In this document: piece after piece, positions 1 through 9,362 of the stretch
How the letters are laid out: each line of letters starts with the position of its first letter
How positions within the stretch are numbered: the first letter of the stretch is position 1
NCBI RefSeq assembly: GCF_003429005.1
Contig: NZ_QVQV01000006.1
Span: 248,001-312,000 of the forward strand
Origin: Paraburkholderia sp. DHOC27
GTDB taxonomy: Bacteria; Pseudomonadota; Gammaproteobacteria; Burkholderiales; Burkholderiaceae
DNA length: 64,000 nucleotides
Direction: 5' to 3'
Translations under genes and position numbers: made by a program
Notes under the pieces: generated by a model
The model's database searches: none
What the model was told of the DNA's origin: nothing
Seen by the model: the letters and a program-made list of their open reading frames with translations, nothing else

Positions 1-221
1 TCGCCGAAGCGATCCACGCTTTCGGGCGCCGCCGAGAGCGATTGAGCAAGCGCGTGCACGCTGATATCGAAGATCGGCTCATAGGTGCTGGCCAGTTCGA
101 AGCCGTCGAAGCGCGCGATTGCCGTGTCGTGATAGATGCCTTCGCCCAACGCCAGGTGCTCGCGGAGAAACGGATGCTCAGCGGCGCGGGTGACGAGTTG
201 GGGAATGGTCTGCGGGATCAT
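1..221 (-). CDS. N-terminal fragment of an EAL-like domain protein (runs off the window)
   Basis: An open frame reads leftward from an ATG at 221 and is cut by the window edge, so only about 73 N-terminal residues are visible. The segment FELASTYEPIFDISVHAL resembles the opening of EAL (cyclic-di-GMP phosphodiesterase) domains, where a conserved YQPIFDL-type strand precedes the catalytic residues. The catalytic EAL signature itself would lie outside the window. The gene diverges from hmgA across about 300 bases. That it is coding is likely from the in-frame start and codon use. The EAL assignment is an inference from one short motif, and catalytic activity cannot be judged. Confidence 0.55.
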   Translation of the reverse strand, partial: MIPQTIPQLVTRAAEHPFLREHLALGEGIYHDTAIARFDGFELASTYEPIFDISVHALAQSLSAAPESVDRFG

Positions 222-523
222 GAATAGGTATCGTGGCGCGTGGTTCGCGCATCGGGCGCGGCGCACTGCCGCATCCTTTGATGGTAGCAGCGTCGCCTGC
301 TGTCACATGAACAAAATAGAGATAACCATATTGCCTTCATACGAATCGTCCAGGCGAGTCCTTTAGGGTTAACGTGAGTCTCGCCACTCGTAATTCGTTT
401 TACTATTCGTAAATTGTGCTGAGACCAGCTGAAGGCAGGGGCGGCTCGCAGGCCCGACAAAATCGCTCGCAGACTGCCTGAGAATCCAACTGGGAAGCGG
501 CTGGCGCGATAACGGAGAAATGC
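222..523. promoter_or_regulatory. Divergent intergenic region upstream of hmgA
   Basis: This 302-base gap separates the leftward EAL-like gene from hmgA and must hold both promoters. It is AT-richer than its flanks between about 290 and 415. A short dyad TTTAC-N5-GTAAA lies at 399-413 and could be an operator for a regulator of homogentisate catabolism, but nothing in the window identifies that regulator. A purine-rich Shine-Dalgarno sequence (cggaga) ends six bases before the hmgA ATG. No coding sequence is supported here. Confidence 0.35.
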
Positions 524-1924
524 ATGAATTCCCTGACACCCAAGACCTCCGGCCTGGATGCCGGCAACAGCGGGAACGAACAGGCCACTCAGTCGAGTGG
601 CTCCGGTCACGATACGCTGGCGGTCGCTGGACGTGGCTATCAATCGGGTTTTGCCAACGAGTTCGCCACCGAGGCACTGCCAGGCGCGCTGCCGCACGGC
701 CGCAACTCGCCGCAGCGGGTGGCCTATGGCCTGTACACCGAACAACTGTCGGGCACGGCCTTTACCGCACCCCGCAGTCATAACCGCCGCTCATGGCTTT
801 ACCGGATCCGGCCGGCCGCGGTGCATCAGCCATTCACGGCGCTGCCGTCGCATCGTCTGGTCGCGAATTTCCACGACGTACCGCCGACGCCGCCCAACCA
901 GTTGCGCTGGGACCCGCTGCCTATGCCGACCGAGCCAGTCGATTTCATCGACGGCTGGGTGACGATGGCCGGCAACGGCGCGGCCGAGTCGATGACTGGT
1001 TGCGCGATTCATCTGTACGCCGCCAACCGCTCGATGCAGGATCGCTACTTCTACAACGCCGACGGCGAATTGCTCATCGTGCCGCAAGAAGGGCGGCTGC
1101 AGATCGCCACGGAGTTGGGGCGGCTCGACGTGGAGCCGTTCGAGATTGCGGTGATTCCGCGCGGTGTGCGCTTTGCGGTTGCGTTGCCGGATGGGACGGC
1201 GCGCGGCTACATCTGCGAGAACTTCGGTGCATTGCTGCGCTTGCCGGATCTGGGGCCGATCGGTTCGAACGGCCTCGCCAATCCGCGCGACTTCCTGACG
1301 CCGCATGCGGCCTACGAAGATCGCGAAGGCGCCTTCGAACTGGTGACCAAGCTGAACGGCAATCTATGGCGCGCGGAGATCGGTCATTCGCCGCTCGACG
1401 TGGTCGCGTGGCATGGCAACTACGCGCCCTACAAATACGATCTGCGCCGCTTCAATACGATTGGCTCGATCAGCTTCGATCATCCGGATCCGTCGATCTT
1501 TCTCGTGCTGCATTCGCCGAGCGACACGCCGGGCGTCGACGCAATTGATTTCGTGATTTTCCCGCCGCGCTGGCTTGCAGCCGAAGATACGTTCCGGCCG
1601 CCCTGGTTTCACCGCAACGTCGCCAGTGAATTCATGGGTCTCGTGCACGGCGTCTATGACGCGAAAGCGGAGGGTTTCGTGCCGGGCGGCGCGAGTCTGC
1701 ACAACTGCATGTCCGGTCATGGTCCCGACGCGGATACCTTCGAGAAAGCGTCGAACAGCGATACCTCGACGCCGCGAAAAGTGGGCGACACGATGGCCTT
1801 CATGTTCGAAACCCGCACGCTGATCCGGCCAACCCGCTTTGCGCTGGAGACCGCCCAACTGCAGGCGCACTACTACGAATGCTGGCAGGGTCTAACGAAG
1901 CACTTCGACCCGCGGCAACGATAA
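524..1924 (+). CDS. hmgA: Homogentisate 1,2-dioxygenase
   Basis: This cytosolic non-haem iron enzyme opens the ring of homogentisate to maleylacetoacetate in tyrosine and phenylalanine catabolism. The 466-residue length is only slightly above the usual 430-450. The iron ligands known from the human enzyme (His335, Glu341, His371) map with exact spacing to His363, Glu369 and His399; His320 matches the catalytic His292 and His393 the conserved His365. The ATG at 524 was chosen because cggaga sits at the right distance. The next genes are on the other strand, so the usual partner fumarylacetoacetase (fahA) is not in this window. Residues 1-30 are low in complexity and may be a lineage-specific extension. 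Confidence 0.97.
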   Translation: MNSLTPKTSGLDAGNSGNEQATQSSGSGHDTLAVAGRGYQSGFANEFATEALPGALPHGRNSPQRVAYGLYTEQLSGTAFTAPRSHNRRSWLYRIRPAAVHQPFTALPSHRLVANFHDVPPTPPNQLRWDPLPMPTEPVDFIDGWVTMAGNGAAESMTGCAIHLYAANRSMQDRYFYNADGELLIVPQEGRLQIATELGRLDVEPFEIAVIPRGVRFAVALPDGTARGYICENFGALLRLPDLGPIGSNGLANPRDFLTPHAAYEDREGAFELVTKLNGNLWRAEIGHSPLDVVAWHGNYAPYKYDLRRFNTIGSISFDHPDPSIFLVLHSPSDTPGVDAIDFVIFPPRWLAAEDTFRPPWFHRNVASEFMGLVHGVYDAKAEGFVPGGASLHNCMSGHGPDADTFEKASNSDTSTPRKVGDTMAFMFETRTLIRPTRFALETAQLQAHYYECWQGLTKHFDPRQR

Positions 1925-1933
1925 GCGCTCGCC

Positions 1934-3100
1934 CTACCCAGCCACCGCGACGCGTTCGGTGCGCCGCTCCAGCGACACCGACCAGAAGGTCAGTCCCAAC
2001 GCACCCACGGCAGCGGTGACACCGAGCCACGGCAGCATGGTCAGCGGTGCGCCGGTGCTGATGGCCAGGCCGCCTAGCCACGCGCCGGTTGCATTGCCCA
2101 GGTTGAAGGCGCCCTGGTTCAGCGTCGAGGCGAGATTCGGCGCACGGCTCGCGCGATCGACGATCAGCATTTGCAGCGGCGGCACGATCGCAAACGCCAG
2201 TACGCCCCACGCGAAGATCGTCAGCATGGCGGGCATGGGGCTGTGCATGGTGCCCGCGAAGATCGTCAGGATGACGACGATGGCAAACAGGAACGCCAGC
2301 AGCGAAGGGCGCAGGCGCCAGTCAGCGAGTTTGCCGCCGAGCGTGCTGCCCACCGTCAGCCCCAAACCGAACAACAGCAGGACCAGCGTGACGGCGTGCG
2401 GCGTGAAGCCCGTGACGTCTTCGAGAATCGGCGTGATGTACGTGAAGGTGGAGAACAGGCTGGTGGAAGCGAGCACGCTGATGCCGAGCACCATCAAGAC
2501 CTGCGGATTTTTCAGCACCGTGAATTCGTGGACGAGATCGGCCTTCTGCATTTCGATCTTCGCGGGCAGGAACGCAGCGAGCACGGCAGCAGCGACTACG
2601 CCAATGCCGGTCACGGCCCAGAACGTTGCGCGCCAACCCACCGCCTGACCCAAGGCAGTGCCGAGCGGCACGCCCAGCACGTTGGCGAGCGTGAGCCCGG
2701 TAAACATCAGCGCGATGGCCTGCGCGCGCCGGTTCGGTGCTACTAGACCTGCCGCGACCACCGAGCCGATGCCAAAGAACGCGCCGTGGCAGAACGCGGT
2801 GACGATGCGCGCAAGCATGAGCACCGCGTAATGCGGAGCGATGGCGCACAGCAGATTGCCGACGATGAACACACCGATCAGGCTCATCAGCGCTTTCTTG
2901 CGCGGCATGTTTGCCACGGCGATGGCAACGATCGGCGCGCCGATGGTCACGCCCAGCGCGTAGGCCGACACGAGCATGCCGGCAGCCGGAATCGACACGG
3001 CCAGATCGCGCGCGACGTCGGGCAGCAGCCCCATGATGACGAATTCGCTGGTGCCGATTCCAAACGCGGCAACGGCAAGGGCAAGCAGGGGCAAAGGCAT
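1934..3100 (-). CDS. MFS transporter, DHA1 family (AraJ/YdhP-like)
   Basis: A predicted inner-membrane secondary transporter of about 388 residues with roughly twelve hydrophobic segments. The opening LALAVAAFGIGTSEFVIMG and the ADLARDL-like loop after helix 1 are typical of the drug:proton antiporter DHA1 group that includes AraJ, YdhP and NepI. The conserved MFS motif A region appears as a basic MPRKKAL loop. Substrate cannot be inferred. An in-frame ATG 81 bases further upstream (3181) would add 27 residues that are basic and non-hydrophobic, so the start at 3100 (MPLPLLALAV) fits the family better. Neither start has a convincing Shine-Dalgarno. It converges on hmgA with a nine-base gap, so the two may share a termination region. 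Confidence 0.85.
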   Translation of the reverse strand: MPLPLLALAVAAFGIGTSEFVIMGLLPDVARDLAVSIPAAGMLVSAYALGVTIGAPIVAIAVANMPRKKALMSLIGVFIVGNLLCAIAPHYAVLMLARIVTAFCHGAFFGIGSVVAAGLVAPNRRAQAIALMFTGLTLANVLGVPLGTALGQAVGWRATFWAVTGIGVVAAAVLAAFLPAKIEMQKADLVHEFTVLKNPQVLMVLGISVLASTSLFSTFTYITPILEDVTGFTPHAVTLVLLLFGLGLTVGSTLGGKLADWRLRPSLLAFLFAIVVILTIFAGTMHSPMPAMLTIFAWGVLAFAIVPPLQMLIVDRASRAPNLASTLNQGAFNLGNATGAWLGGLAISTGAPLTMLPWLGVTAAVGALGLTFWSVSLERRTERVAVAG

Positions 3101-3186
3101 GGTGGGGAGCGGTCGCGAACCGGATTTCACGCGCGTCGCGCGTGGCAGGCGCGCGTTTCGGGACGAGAGCGCGAGCGCCATTTAAG

Positions 3187-3222
3187 CGAATAACTAAGTT
3201 AGGGATTGTACCTAAGTCAAAA
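3187..3222 (-). promoter_or_regulatory. Possible promoter/operator with a repeated ACTTAG motif
   Basis: Read on the minus strand, the motif ACTTAG occurs twice, 18 bases apart (3194-3199 and 3212-3217). The second copy overlaps a TTGACT sequence that could be a -35 element for the MFS gene. Two equally oriented sites one and a half to two helical turns apart can indicate a repressor operator. No regulator gene is adjacent, so this is only a candidate. Confidence 0.25.
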
Positions 3223-3378
3223 CGCCAGGGTGGGCTCGTCAACGAGGTGTTGTTTTTCGTTTAATGCACGGGATCTAGGCGCGATTACGCTGCTATTTGC
3301 ACTCCTACGGGCTTCATCGCCGGTGCGTCTGTTCGATCCGGCCATTCACTGGTCCAGCCTGCTAAACGCACCAGCATT

Positions 3379-4188
3379 TCACTTCGCGCCGGGCTCCAGT
3401 GCGTCCCCGTGGCGGCCGGCGCCTGCAGTAAATCGCGCGGCCCCGGCGACCCCTTCGGCGAACACCGCTTGATACCCGCCTGCGCCTTCGCGGCGCAAGG
3501 CTTCCGGCAAATCATCCAGCCCGCTGTTTTCCAGTGCCGAGCGGCGGTCGGCCAGCAGCGCGGCTTGCGGCAGGGCCGCCAGTTCGGCCGCCAGTTGTTC
3601 TGCGGCGGCGCGGGCCGTGCCATGCGGCACGACGCGATTGGCGAGACCGAAGGCGAGCGCTTCCTGAGCGTCGAGTGCGCGCCCGGTCAGGATCAGATCG
3701 AGCGCGCGCGACAGTCCGATCAGACGCGGCAGCCGGATCGTGCCGCCGTCGATCAGCGGAATGCCCACGCGCCGGCAGAACACGCCAAGCACCGCATCGG
3801 CTTCGAGCACGCGCAAATCACACATTGCCGCCAGTTCCAGACCGCCCGCAACGGCGTATCCTGAAATCGCGGCGATCACTGGCTTGGCGAGCCACATGCG
3901 CGTCGGGCCCATTGGACCGGGCCCGCTGCCATCGGCGTGCAGTTCGTTGCGGCGAGCGTCGTCGGCGAGTGCGCTCAGGTCGGCGCCGGCGCAAAACGTG
4001 CCGCCCGCGCCGAACAGCACGGCAGCGTGCCACGCCGGTTCATCCTCGACACGCTGGAAAGCGGCATGCAATGCGTCGGCGGTGGGCCGGTCCACGGCAT
4101 TGCGGCGCGCCGGCCGGTCCAGCACGATGGTGGCGACCGCGCCGTTCGCCTCGATGCGCACGTGGTTTCCAAAATGCTCGGTGATCAT
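3379..4188 (-). CDS. Enoyl-CoA hydratase/isomerase family protein
   Basis: A crotonase-fold protein of about 269 residues, expected to be cytosolic and to act on an acyl-CoA thioester. Visible family features are the N-terminal IVLDRPARRNAVDR segment, the first oxyanion-hole strand (GTFCAGADLSAL) and the second oxyanion motif AAISGYAVAGGLELA. The residue before GIPLIDGG is Val-rich rather than carrying an obvious second catalytic Glu, so hydratase, isomerase or hydrolase activity cannot be separated. ATG 4188 is preferred because GGGAA precedes it at six bases; ATG codons at 4200 and 4269 are alternatives. No beta-oxidation partner genes flank it. Confidence 0.85.
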   Translation of the reverse strand: MITEHFGNHVRIEANGAVATIVLDRPARRNAVDRPTADALHAAFQRVEDEPAWHAAVLFGAGGTFCAGADLSALADDARRNELHADGSGPGPMGPTRMWLAKPVIAAISGYAVAGGLELAAMCDLRVLEADAVLGVFCRRVGIPLIDGGTIRLPRLIGLSRALDLILTGRALDAQEALAFGLANRVVPHGTARAAAEQLAAELAALPQAALLADRRSALENSGLDDLPEALRREGAGGYQAVFAEGVAGAARFTAGAGRHGDALEPGAK

Positions 4189-4350
4189 CGTTGTTCCCAT
4201 GAATGACTTGCTCGAAGATAGCGCGTAATGCGGCCTGGCTAATACCCGGACTTGACACATATATTTCACAATCGGACCGTAGCGTTACCGCACTTCTAAA
4301 CGTGCCGGCATTCTCGCTGACCGGCCCACAGTGCGTACTTGCCATTGTCT

Positions 4351-4875
4351 ATGTCATCACTTATGTCGAGTGCCGAACCACTTGGTGCAGAACCCGTCTG
4401 GATCGTGCCTCTGCACAACCATCCCTGGTACGACCATGTGCGCCTGAAGCGCGTCTTCGTTGCCGATGGCACGCGCCACGAAGTCGTGCTGGTCGATGCC
4501 CGCAAACTGCTGTGCTGCGCGGACCGCGACAACACCGACTACGTGCTGAAACCGGTGAACGAATGGCACTCGGGGAAAGTGCGCGGGATTCGCGAGTTTC
4601 TCGACCCCGCCAACCCGCGCATTCCGCAGATGCCCTATGTGACTGTCTCGACGCGGCGCGGCCCTGGACTGTTGGGATGGTTGGGTCTCGAGCGCGAAGG
4701 CGTGGTGGCGTTTCGCAACGGCCAGCATCGCGCGCGTTATCTTGCGGAAGCTGGCGCCCGCTGGTTTCCCGTGGAAGTGCACGAGCGTGAAGTCACGTTG
4801 CTGCGTGAAGTGTGCGGCGCGGCCGACGATGCCCGCACCGCGATCCGCACGTCGATAGACGGCGCGACCCCCTGA
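4351..4875 (+). CDS. FiwA/Osa-like (plasmid fertility inhibition factor family) protein
   Basis: A protein of about 174 residues with no signal peptide or membrane segment. I recognise the block VNEWHSGKVRGIREFLDP and the C-terminal FRNGQHRARYL from the family annotated as plasmid fertility inhibition factor, which includes FiwA of IncP plasmids and Osa of pSa. That family has a ParB/sulfiredoxin-like fold, and the GQHRARYL segment matches the GxHR nucleotide-handling motif of ParB-type domains. No conjugation genes lie nearby, so this is a chromosomal homologue whose job is unknown. The frame also extends to a TTG at 4339; ATG 4351 (alternative 4363) was chosen as the more usual start. Family assignment is from memory of motifs and is moderate. 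Confidence 0.65.
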   Translation: MSSLMSSAEPLGAEPVWIVPLHNHPWYDHVRLKRVFVADGTRHEVVLVDARKLLCCADRDNTDYVLKPVNEWHSGKVRGIREFLDPANPRIPQMPYVTVSTRRGPGLLGWLGLEREGVVAFRNGQHRARYLAEAGARWFPVEVHEREVTLLREVCGAADDARTAIRTSIDGATP

Positions 4876-4911
4876 GCGTTACGTTGGCTCGACCACGCGC
4901 GGCACGCCGGA

Positions 4912-5910
4912 TCAGGCCTGCAGTGTGACGACGTTGCGGGGTGTGCCGCTCTCCCATGCCGCGACATTGCCCAAGGTCGTCTGGGCGATTTCGTTCATCG
5001 CCTCACGCGTGAAGAACGCCTGGTGCGCGGTGACGATCACGTTCGGGAACATCAGGAGACGGGCGAGCGTATCGTCTTGCAGCGGAAGGTTGGAGTGATC
5101 CTCGAAGAACAGGCCGCCTTCTTCTTCATAGACGTCGAGCCCCAGATTGCCGAGCTGACCGCTCTTCAACGCGCCGACCAGCGCGTTGCTTTCCACGAGG
5201 CCGCCACGCCCCGTATTGATGAGCATCGCGCCGCGTTTCATCTTGTTGAGCGCGGCCTCGTCGATCAGGTGATAGGTGTCGGGCACCAGCGGGCAATGCA
5301 GGCTGACCACGTCCGAGTCGGCCAGCAGCATGTCGAGTGGTACGTAGCGTGCGCCTAGCGCCACGAGGTCCTCGGCCGGCTGGCCCGGATCGTAGGTGAG
5401 CACCTGCATGCCGAAGCCGGCCATGATGCGCGCGAAGACGCGGCCAATCATGCCGGTGCCGACCACGCCGACGGTCTTGCCGTGCAGGTCGAAGCCGAGC
5501 AGCCCGTGCAGCGAGAAGTCACCCTCCCGTGTACGCGCGGCGGCACGCGCGAGGCGCCGGTTCAACGCGAGAATCAAACCCACGGCGTGCTCGGCGACCG
5601 CATGCGGAGAGTAGGCCGGCACACGCAGAACCGGAATGCCGAGGCGCTGCGCGGCGTGCAGGTCGACGTGATTGAAGCCAGCGGAACGCAGCGCGATGAG
5701 CCGCGTGCCACCCTGATGCAGACGTTCGAGCGTCGCCGCGTCCACGAGGTCGTTGACGAATGGACAAACCACCTCGAAGCCGTCCGCGAGGACGGCGGTT
5801 TCGGCATCGAGGTGGGACTCCTGGAAGTGCAGTTGAAAGTTGTGAGCCGCGTTGGCTTCGACGAAGGTGTCGCTGTCGTACTGGCGGCTGCTGAATAGGA
5901 TGATACGCAT
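4912..5910 (-). CDS. ldhA: D-lactate dehydrogenase (2-hydroxyacid dehydrogenase family)
   Basis: A cytosolic NADH-dependent enzyme of 332 residues, close to the 329 of E. coli LdhA, expected to interconvert pyruvate and D-lactate. The coenzyme fold carries the GTGMIGRVFA glycine motif. The active-site residues of the D-2-hydroxyacid dehydrogenases are visible as Arg in ALRSAGFNHVD, Glu in GLDVYEEEGGLFFE and the catalytic His in VTAHQAFFT. The EEEGGLFFEDHS block is characteristic of the fermentative LdhA branch. The start at 5910 is supported by a GGAGA sequence nine bases upstream; an ATG 15 bases earlier would place that sequence inside the gene. It lies just downstream of a LysR gene on the same strand. 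Confidence 0.9.
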   Translation of the reverse strand: MRIILFSSRQYDSDTFVEANAAHNFQLHFQESHLDAETAVLADGFEVVCPFVNDLVDAATLERLHQGGTRLIALRSAGFNHVDLHAAQRLGIPVLRVPAYSPHAVAEHAVGLILALNRRLARAAARTREGDFSLHGLLGFDLHGKTVGVVGTGMIGRVFARIMAGFGMQVLTYDPGQPAEDLVALGARYVPLDMLLADSDVVSLHCPLVPDTYHLIDEAALNKMKRGAMLINTGRGGLVESNALVGALKSGQLGNLGLDVYEEEGGLFFEDHSNLPLQDDTLARLLMFPNVIVTAHQAFFTREAMNEIAQTTLGNVAAWESGTPRNVVTLQA

Positions 5911-5940
5911 GGGGTTCTCCGACAAACGAATACCCCTAGT

Positions 5941-6996
5941 CTAAGCGTCCCACGGCGCGTGCAGGCTGTTCGGATTGCCGCCCCCCAACAATTGCACGCC
6001 GCGCACCGAGGTGGTTGCCGCGGTGGCCTGCGCTTCCGACTGCGCGCTGACCTGGGTGGCGACCTCGCCGAGCGTTGGCGCGGTGCGCGTTTGCTCGAGT
6101 CCCGGGCGGAAATGCTCGAGCGCATGTTCGACGAAGGCGCGTGTCTTCGCGGGCAGGAACTGCCGGTTCGGATAGATCAGAGAGACGCTGAGATTGGGAT
6201 CGTCGACACGGTGATCTGGCATGAGACGTTGCAAGGTTCCTGCAGCGAGATCGTCGGCCACCAGTTGCAGCGGCAAAATGGCCACGCCCATTCCTGCAAG
6301 TGCACCGAGCCTTACCATCGCCACGCTGTTGACGGTGTAGACGGGCTTCAATCTGATTTCGTCGGCGTGCTCGTCTGGACCGGTGAAGTGCCACGAAGTC
6401 TCGCGCCCATCACCCGGCGATGCGATCAGCGCGTGTTGCGAGAGTTGTTCAGGGGAGTCGAGCTGACCGTGCTCCGTAAGGTACGCGTGGCTCGCGCAAA
6501 CCACCAGTGAATCATGGCCTAGCGCGCGCTCGACCAGCTCATGGCCCGACGCACGGAAACCATTGACGATACCCGCGTCATAGCCGCCTTCGAGCAGGTC
6601 GACGGGTTGGTCAGTCAAAGTAAGACGCACATTGACTTTTGGGTACAGGCGCCGGAAAGCATCCAGCAAGGGCGTGAGCGATTGCTGGGCGCCGGCGCCG
6701 GAGGCGACCAGCCGCAGCGTGCCGCCGGGTTCGTTTTGTGTGAGCGCAAGGCTGCCTTCCAGACGGTCGAGTTCTTCGAGTAGCCCGCGGCAACCTTCGA
6801 GGTAACGCGTGCCGGCTTCGGTCAATGCCAGAGCGCGGGTAGTGCGGTTGATCAAGCGGGTGTTGAGGTGCGCTTCAAGCGTGGCAATGGAGCGGGTGAC
6901 GAGCGCATTGGATACGGAGAGTTGCCTTGCGGCACGGCGAAAACTTTCGGTTTCGGCTACCCGTACAAACACGCGCATTGCATGGATCTGGTTCAT
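5941..6996 (-). CDS. LysR-family transcriptional regulator
   Basis: A 351-residue regulator with an N-terminal winged helix (MNQIHAMRVFVRVAETESFRR and the recognition helix around SNALVTRSIATLEAHL), followed by a periplasmic-binding-protein-like effector domain. The helix-turn-helix region belongs to the large group of LysR proteins that resemble DsdC/CrgA-type single-gene regulators. The C-terminus carries a poorly conserved tail rich in Ala, Thr and Gln. Start 6996 is set by GAGGGG eight bases upstream; a longer in-frame reading begins with non-homologous sequence. It could control ldhA (same strand, 30 bases downstream) or the divergent aspT-aspT-aspD cluster across 562 bases. The target is not known. 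Confidence 0.88.
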   Translation of the reverse strand: MNQIHAMRVFVRVAETESFRRAARQLSVSNALVTRSIATLEAHLNTRLINRTTRALALTEAGTRYLEGCRGLLEELDRLEGSLALTQNEPGGTLRLVASGAGAQQSLTPLLDAFRRLYPKVNVRLTLTDQPVDLLEGGYDAGIVNGFRASGHELVERALGHDSLVVCASHAYLTEHGQLDSPEQLSQHALIASPGDGRETSWHFTGPDEHADEIRLKPVYTVNSVAMVRLGALAGMGVAILPLQLVADDLAAGTLQRLMPDHRVDDPNLSVSLIYPNRQFLPAKTRAFVEHALEHFRPGLEQTRTAPTLGEVATQVSAQSEAQATAATTSVRGVQLLGGGNPNSLHAPWDA

Positions 6997-7558
6997 TCGA
7001 ATATCCCCTCGCAAGCGTGTCGATTGTCTGCCGTCTTGTTCGAAACGGCAGACAACTAGATCAGGAATCCTGCCAATTTTGAGGGAGCTGCCAGGTCCCT
7101 CGCAAAAAATGATATTGACTGTCTGAAGAAATTGCAATATCTATTGATGGCCGTTCCGAAGCAAAAAAATTCGAGGATAAATCGCGCAAGTTGTTAAATG
7201 TGCGCCTTTATTTTTGCGTGCAATTTGCATAACCTCATCATGGAGCGCCGCTGCGTGGCCACGCAGACGAAATAGTCTGACTTGATGGTTGTTGGACAAC
7301 TTACGAGGAAAAATCATGCATATGCACCCGCGGAAGCCTGCCGCACTGCGCCACGCAGTCACATCGGCATCCTAAATGGCGGTGCCGTCATCGCTGCGCC
7401 ATGTAACCTGCACGACATCCCGTCGATCCAGAATTGGATAAACATAGCAAAACGCGGCTTTGCCTCCGCAGATAAAGGTCCGAATAGATTGTCGAAAAAA
7501 TCAAGCTAATTCCTTTTCGTGTTTTCACTCGATTTACTTATAGAGCGGCCTACTCGAT
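6997..7558. promoter_or_regulatory. Long divergent intergenic region, LysR / aspT cluster
   Basis: This gap of 562 bases lies between the leftward LysR gene and the rightward antiporter. The stretch 7050-7220 and the last 100 bases are clearly AT-richer than the coding flanks, as expected for promoters. I see no supported gene: a short frame at 7282-7509 lacks a ribosome-binding site and family features. No operator could be assigned with confidence. Confidence 0.4.
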
Positions 7559-9241
7559 ATGATCGGTGAATTGCTGAGATCGCAACCGGAACTTGCGCTG
7601 TTTGTGAGCCTTGCGCTTGGCTATTTCATTGGTTCGTTCAAGGTCGGGCCAATCCAGCTAGGCGGCGTGTGCGGCACGTTGATCGTCGCACTGCTGCTGG
7701 GGCAAAGTGGCGCGCGTCTCGCGCCGGACCTGAAGAACGTTGCGTTCGCACTCTTCATCTTTGCCCTGGGCTTCACGGGCGGTCCTCAATTTTTCGCCAA
7801 CATCGGACGTGGCTGGCGTTACGGTCTACTGTCCATCGTTGAAATCGTCGCCGTGCTGGTCCTCGTGATGATCGCTGTCGTGGTAATGCGGCTCGACGCG
7901 GGCACTGCCGCCGGATTGCTGGCGGGTGCCGCCACGGAGTCGGCAGTAATCGGTACCGCGTCGGAATCGATCGGCAAGCTTGGCCTCGCCGATGCCGAAA
8001 CGGTCCGCTTGCAGGCCAACATCGTCACGGCTTACAGCGTGAGCTATCTGTTTGGTTTGATCACGATCGTGCTATTTACCAGCCAGGTCGCGCCACTCAT
8101 GTTGCGTATCAACCTGCGCGAAGAAGCGGAGCGCGTCTGGCACAAGCTCGGCGGCGACGGCGCACTCGACGAAGGGCAGCGCATGGGCGCGCCCGCGCTG
8201 GTGAGCCGCGCGTTTCGTGTGGGGCCGGCGGCGGGAGTCGGCATCGCGGCGTTCGAGTTGCGCTATGGCGGCAACCTGACTATCGAGCAGGTCGAGCGCG
8301 ACGGCATCGCGTTGCCGCTCGAGCCGCAACTGATTCTCGCTGCGGGTGATATCGCGTTGATCGCCGGCCGACGTGAAGCGCTCGTCGAAGCTGCGCCGGC
8401 CATCGGTACGGAAGTGGCCGACGCGCGCTTTGGCGCGCTGGTGGGCGAGCGCGTGGACGTGGTGCTGACGCGCCGCAACGCGCACGGCCTCACCATTGCC
8501 CAGTTGCGGCAGCAGGCCGATCCGCAGCAGGCGCGCGGCGTCTATATTGCGGCGGTGACGCGGCTCGAGAGTACCGTGCCCGCGTTGCCCGGCACGACAC
8601 TGAACCGCGGCGACGTACTCACGCTGGTGGGCGCGAAGGAGGACGTGGCGCGCGGCGCGAGCCGTCTCGGCTACATCCTGCCGCCCACACAGAAAACCGA
8701 CTTCGTCTACCTGGGTCTCGGTGTGCTGTTCGGCATGGCGATCGGGCGTCTCGGCGGGCGCGTCGGCGGCGTCTCGCTCGCGCTGGGTACGGGCGGCGGC
8801 TGTCTGTTGTCAGGACTGCTGTTCGGCTGGATACGTTCGCGTTATCCGCTGATCGGTTCGCTGCCATCGGCGGCCGCGCAAATCCTCAAGGACTTCGGCC
8901 TCGCCACGTTTATTGCAGCGGTTGGCTTGTCTGCCGGACCGGACGCGATCAAACTGGTGCGCGAATACGGTGTGGCGTTGCCCTTCGTCGGCATTCTGAT
9001 GGTGCTGGTCCCCGGCTTGCTGTCGTTGTGGATCGGGCGCGTATTTCTCAAACTAGACCCCCCCATGCTGCTCGGCGCCATTGCCGGGCAACAGTGCAGT
9101 ACACCAGCCATCAGCGCGCTTGTCGGCGTGGCGGGTAATTCCACGCCGGTAATCGGCTACACGATCACCTACGCGCTCTCCAACATTCTGTTGCCGTTGA
9201 TGGGACCCGTAGTGGTGGGGCTGGCCGGGAAGTTCGGCTAG
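7559..9241 (+). CDS. AspT-family aspartate:alanine antiporter, first copy
   Basis: An integral inner-membrane protein of 560 residues with the AspT/YidE architecture: about five hydrophobic helices, a central soluble part with two TrkA-C (RCK_C)-like segments (roughly residues 215-375), then about five more helices. The glycine-rich motifs LGLGVLFGMAIG and GTGGGCLLSGLLFGW in the second half, and FALGFTGGPQFF in the first, are family hallmarks. AspT exchanges external aspartate for internal alanine, which is electrogenic. It precedes a second paralogue by 121 bases and aspD further on. No clear Shine-Dalgarno precedes ATG 7559, so the start is the least certain part. Confidence 0.88.
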   Translation: MIGELLRSQPELALFVSLALGYFIGSFKVGPIQLGGVCGTLIVALLLGQSGARLAPDLKNVAFALFIFALGFTGGPQFFANIGRGWRYGLLSIVEIVAVLVLVMIAVVVMRLDAGTAAGLLAGAATESAVIGTASESIGKLGLADAETVRLQANIVTAYSVSYLFGLITIVLFTSQVAPLMLRINLREEAERVWHKLGGDGALDEGQRMGAPALVSRAFRVGPAAGVGIAAFELRYGGNLTIEQVERDGIALPLEPQLILAAGDIALIAGRREALVEAAPAIGTEVADARFGALVGERVDVVLTRRNAHGLTIAQLRQQADPQQARGVYIAAVTRLESTVPALPGTTLNRGDVLTLVGAKEDVARGASRLGYILPPTQKTDFVYLGLGVLFGMAIGRLGGRVGGVSLALGTGGGCLLSGLLFGWIRSRYPLIGSLPSAAAQILKDFGLATFIAAVGLSAGPDAIKLVREYGVALPFVGILMVLVPGLLSLWIGRVFLKLDPPMLLGAIAGQQCSTPAISALVGVAGNSTPVIGYTITYALSNILLPLMGPVVVGLAGKFG

Positions 9242-9362
9242 TTCGCTTCAAGGCAAGTGCGATGCAAGTCAAGTGCAGGGCGGCCCCACGAGCATGTGTG
9301 CCACGACGCTCGCTGGACCACGATACCGTGCAACACGGTCACCTTCTTCAAGCGAGGGTACG

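Noticed and set aside
7282..7509. 75-codon frame upstream of the first antiporter
   Set aside because: No ribosome-binding site, no domain, lies in an AT-rich promoter region.
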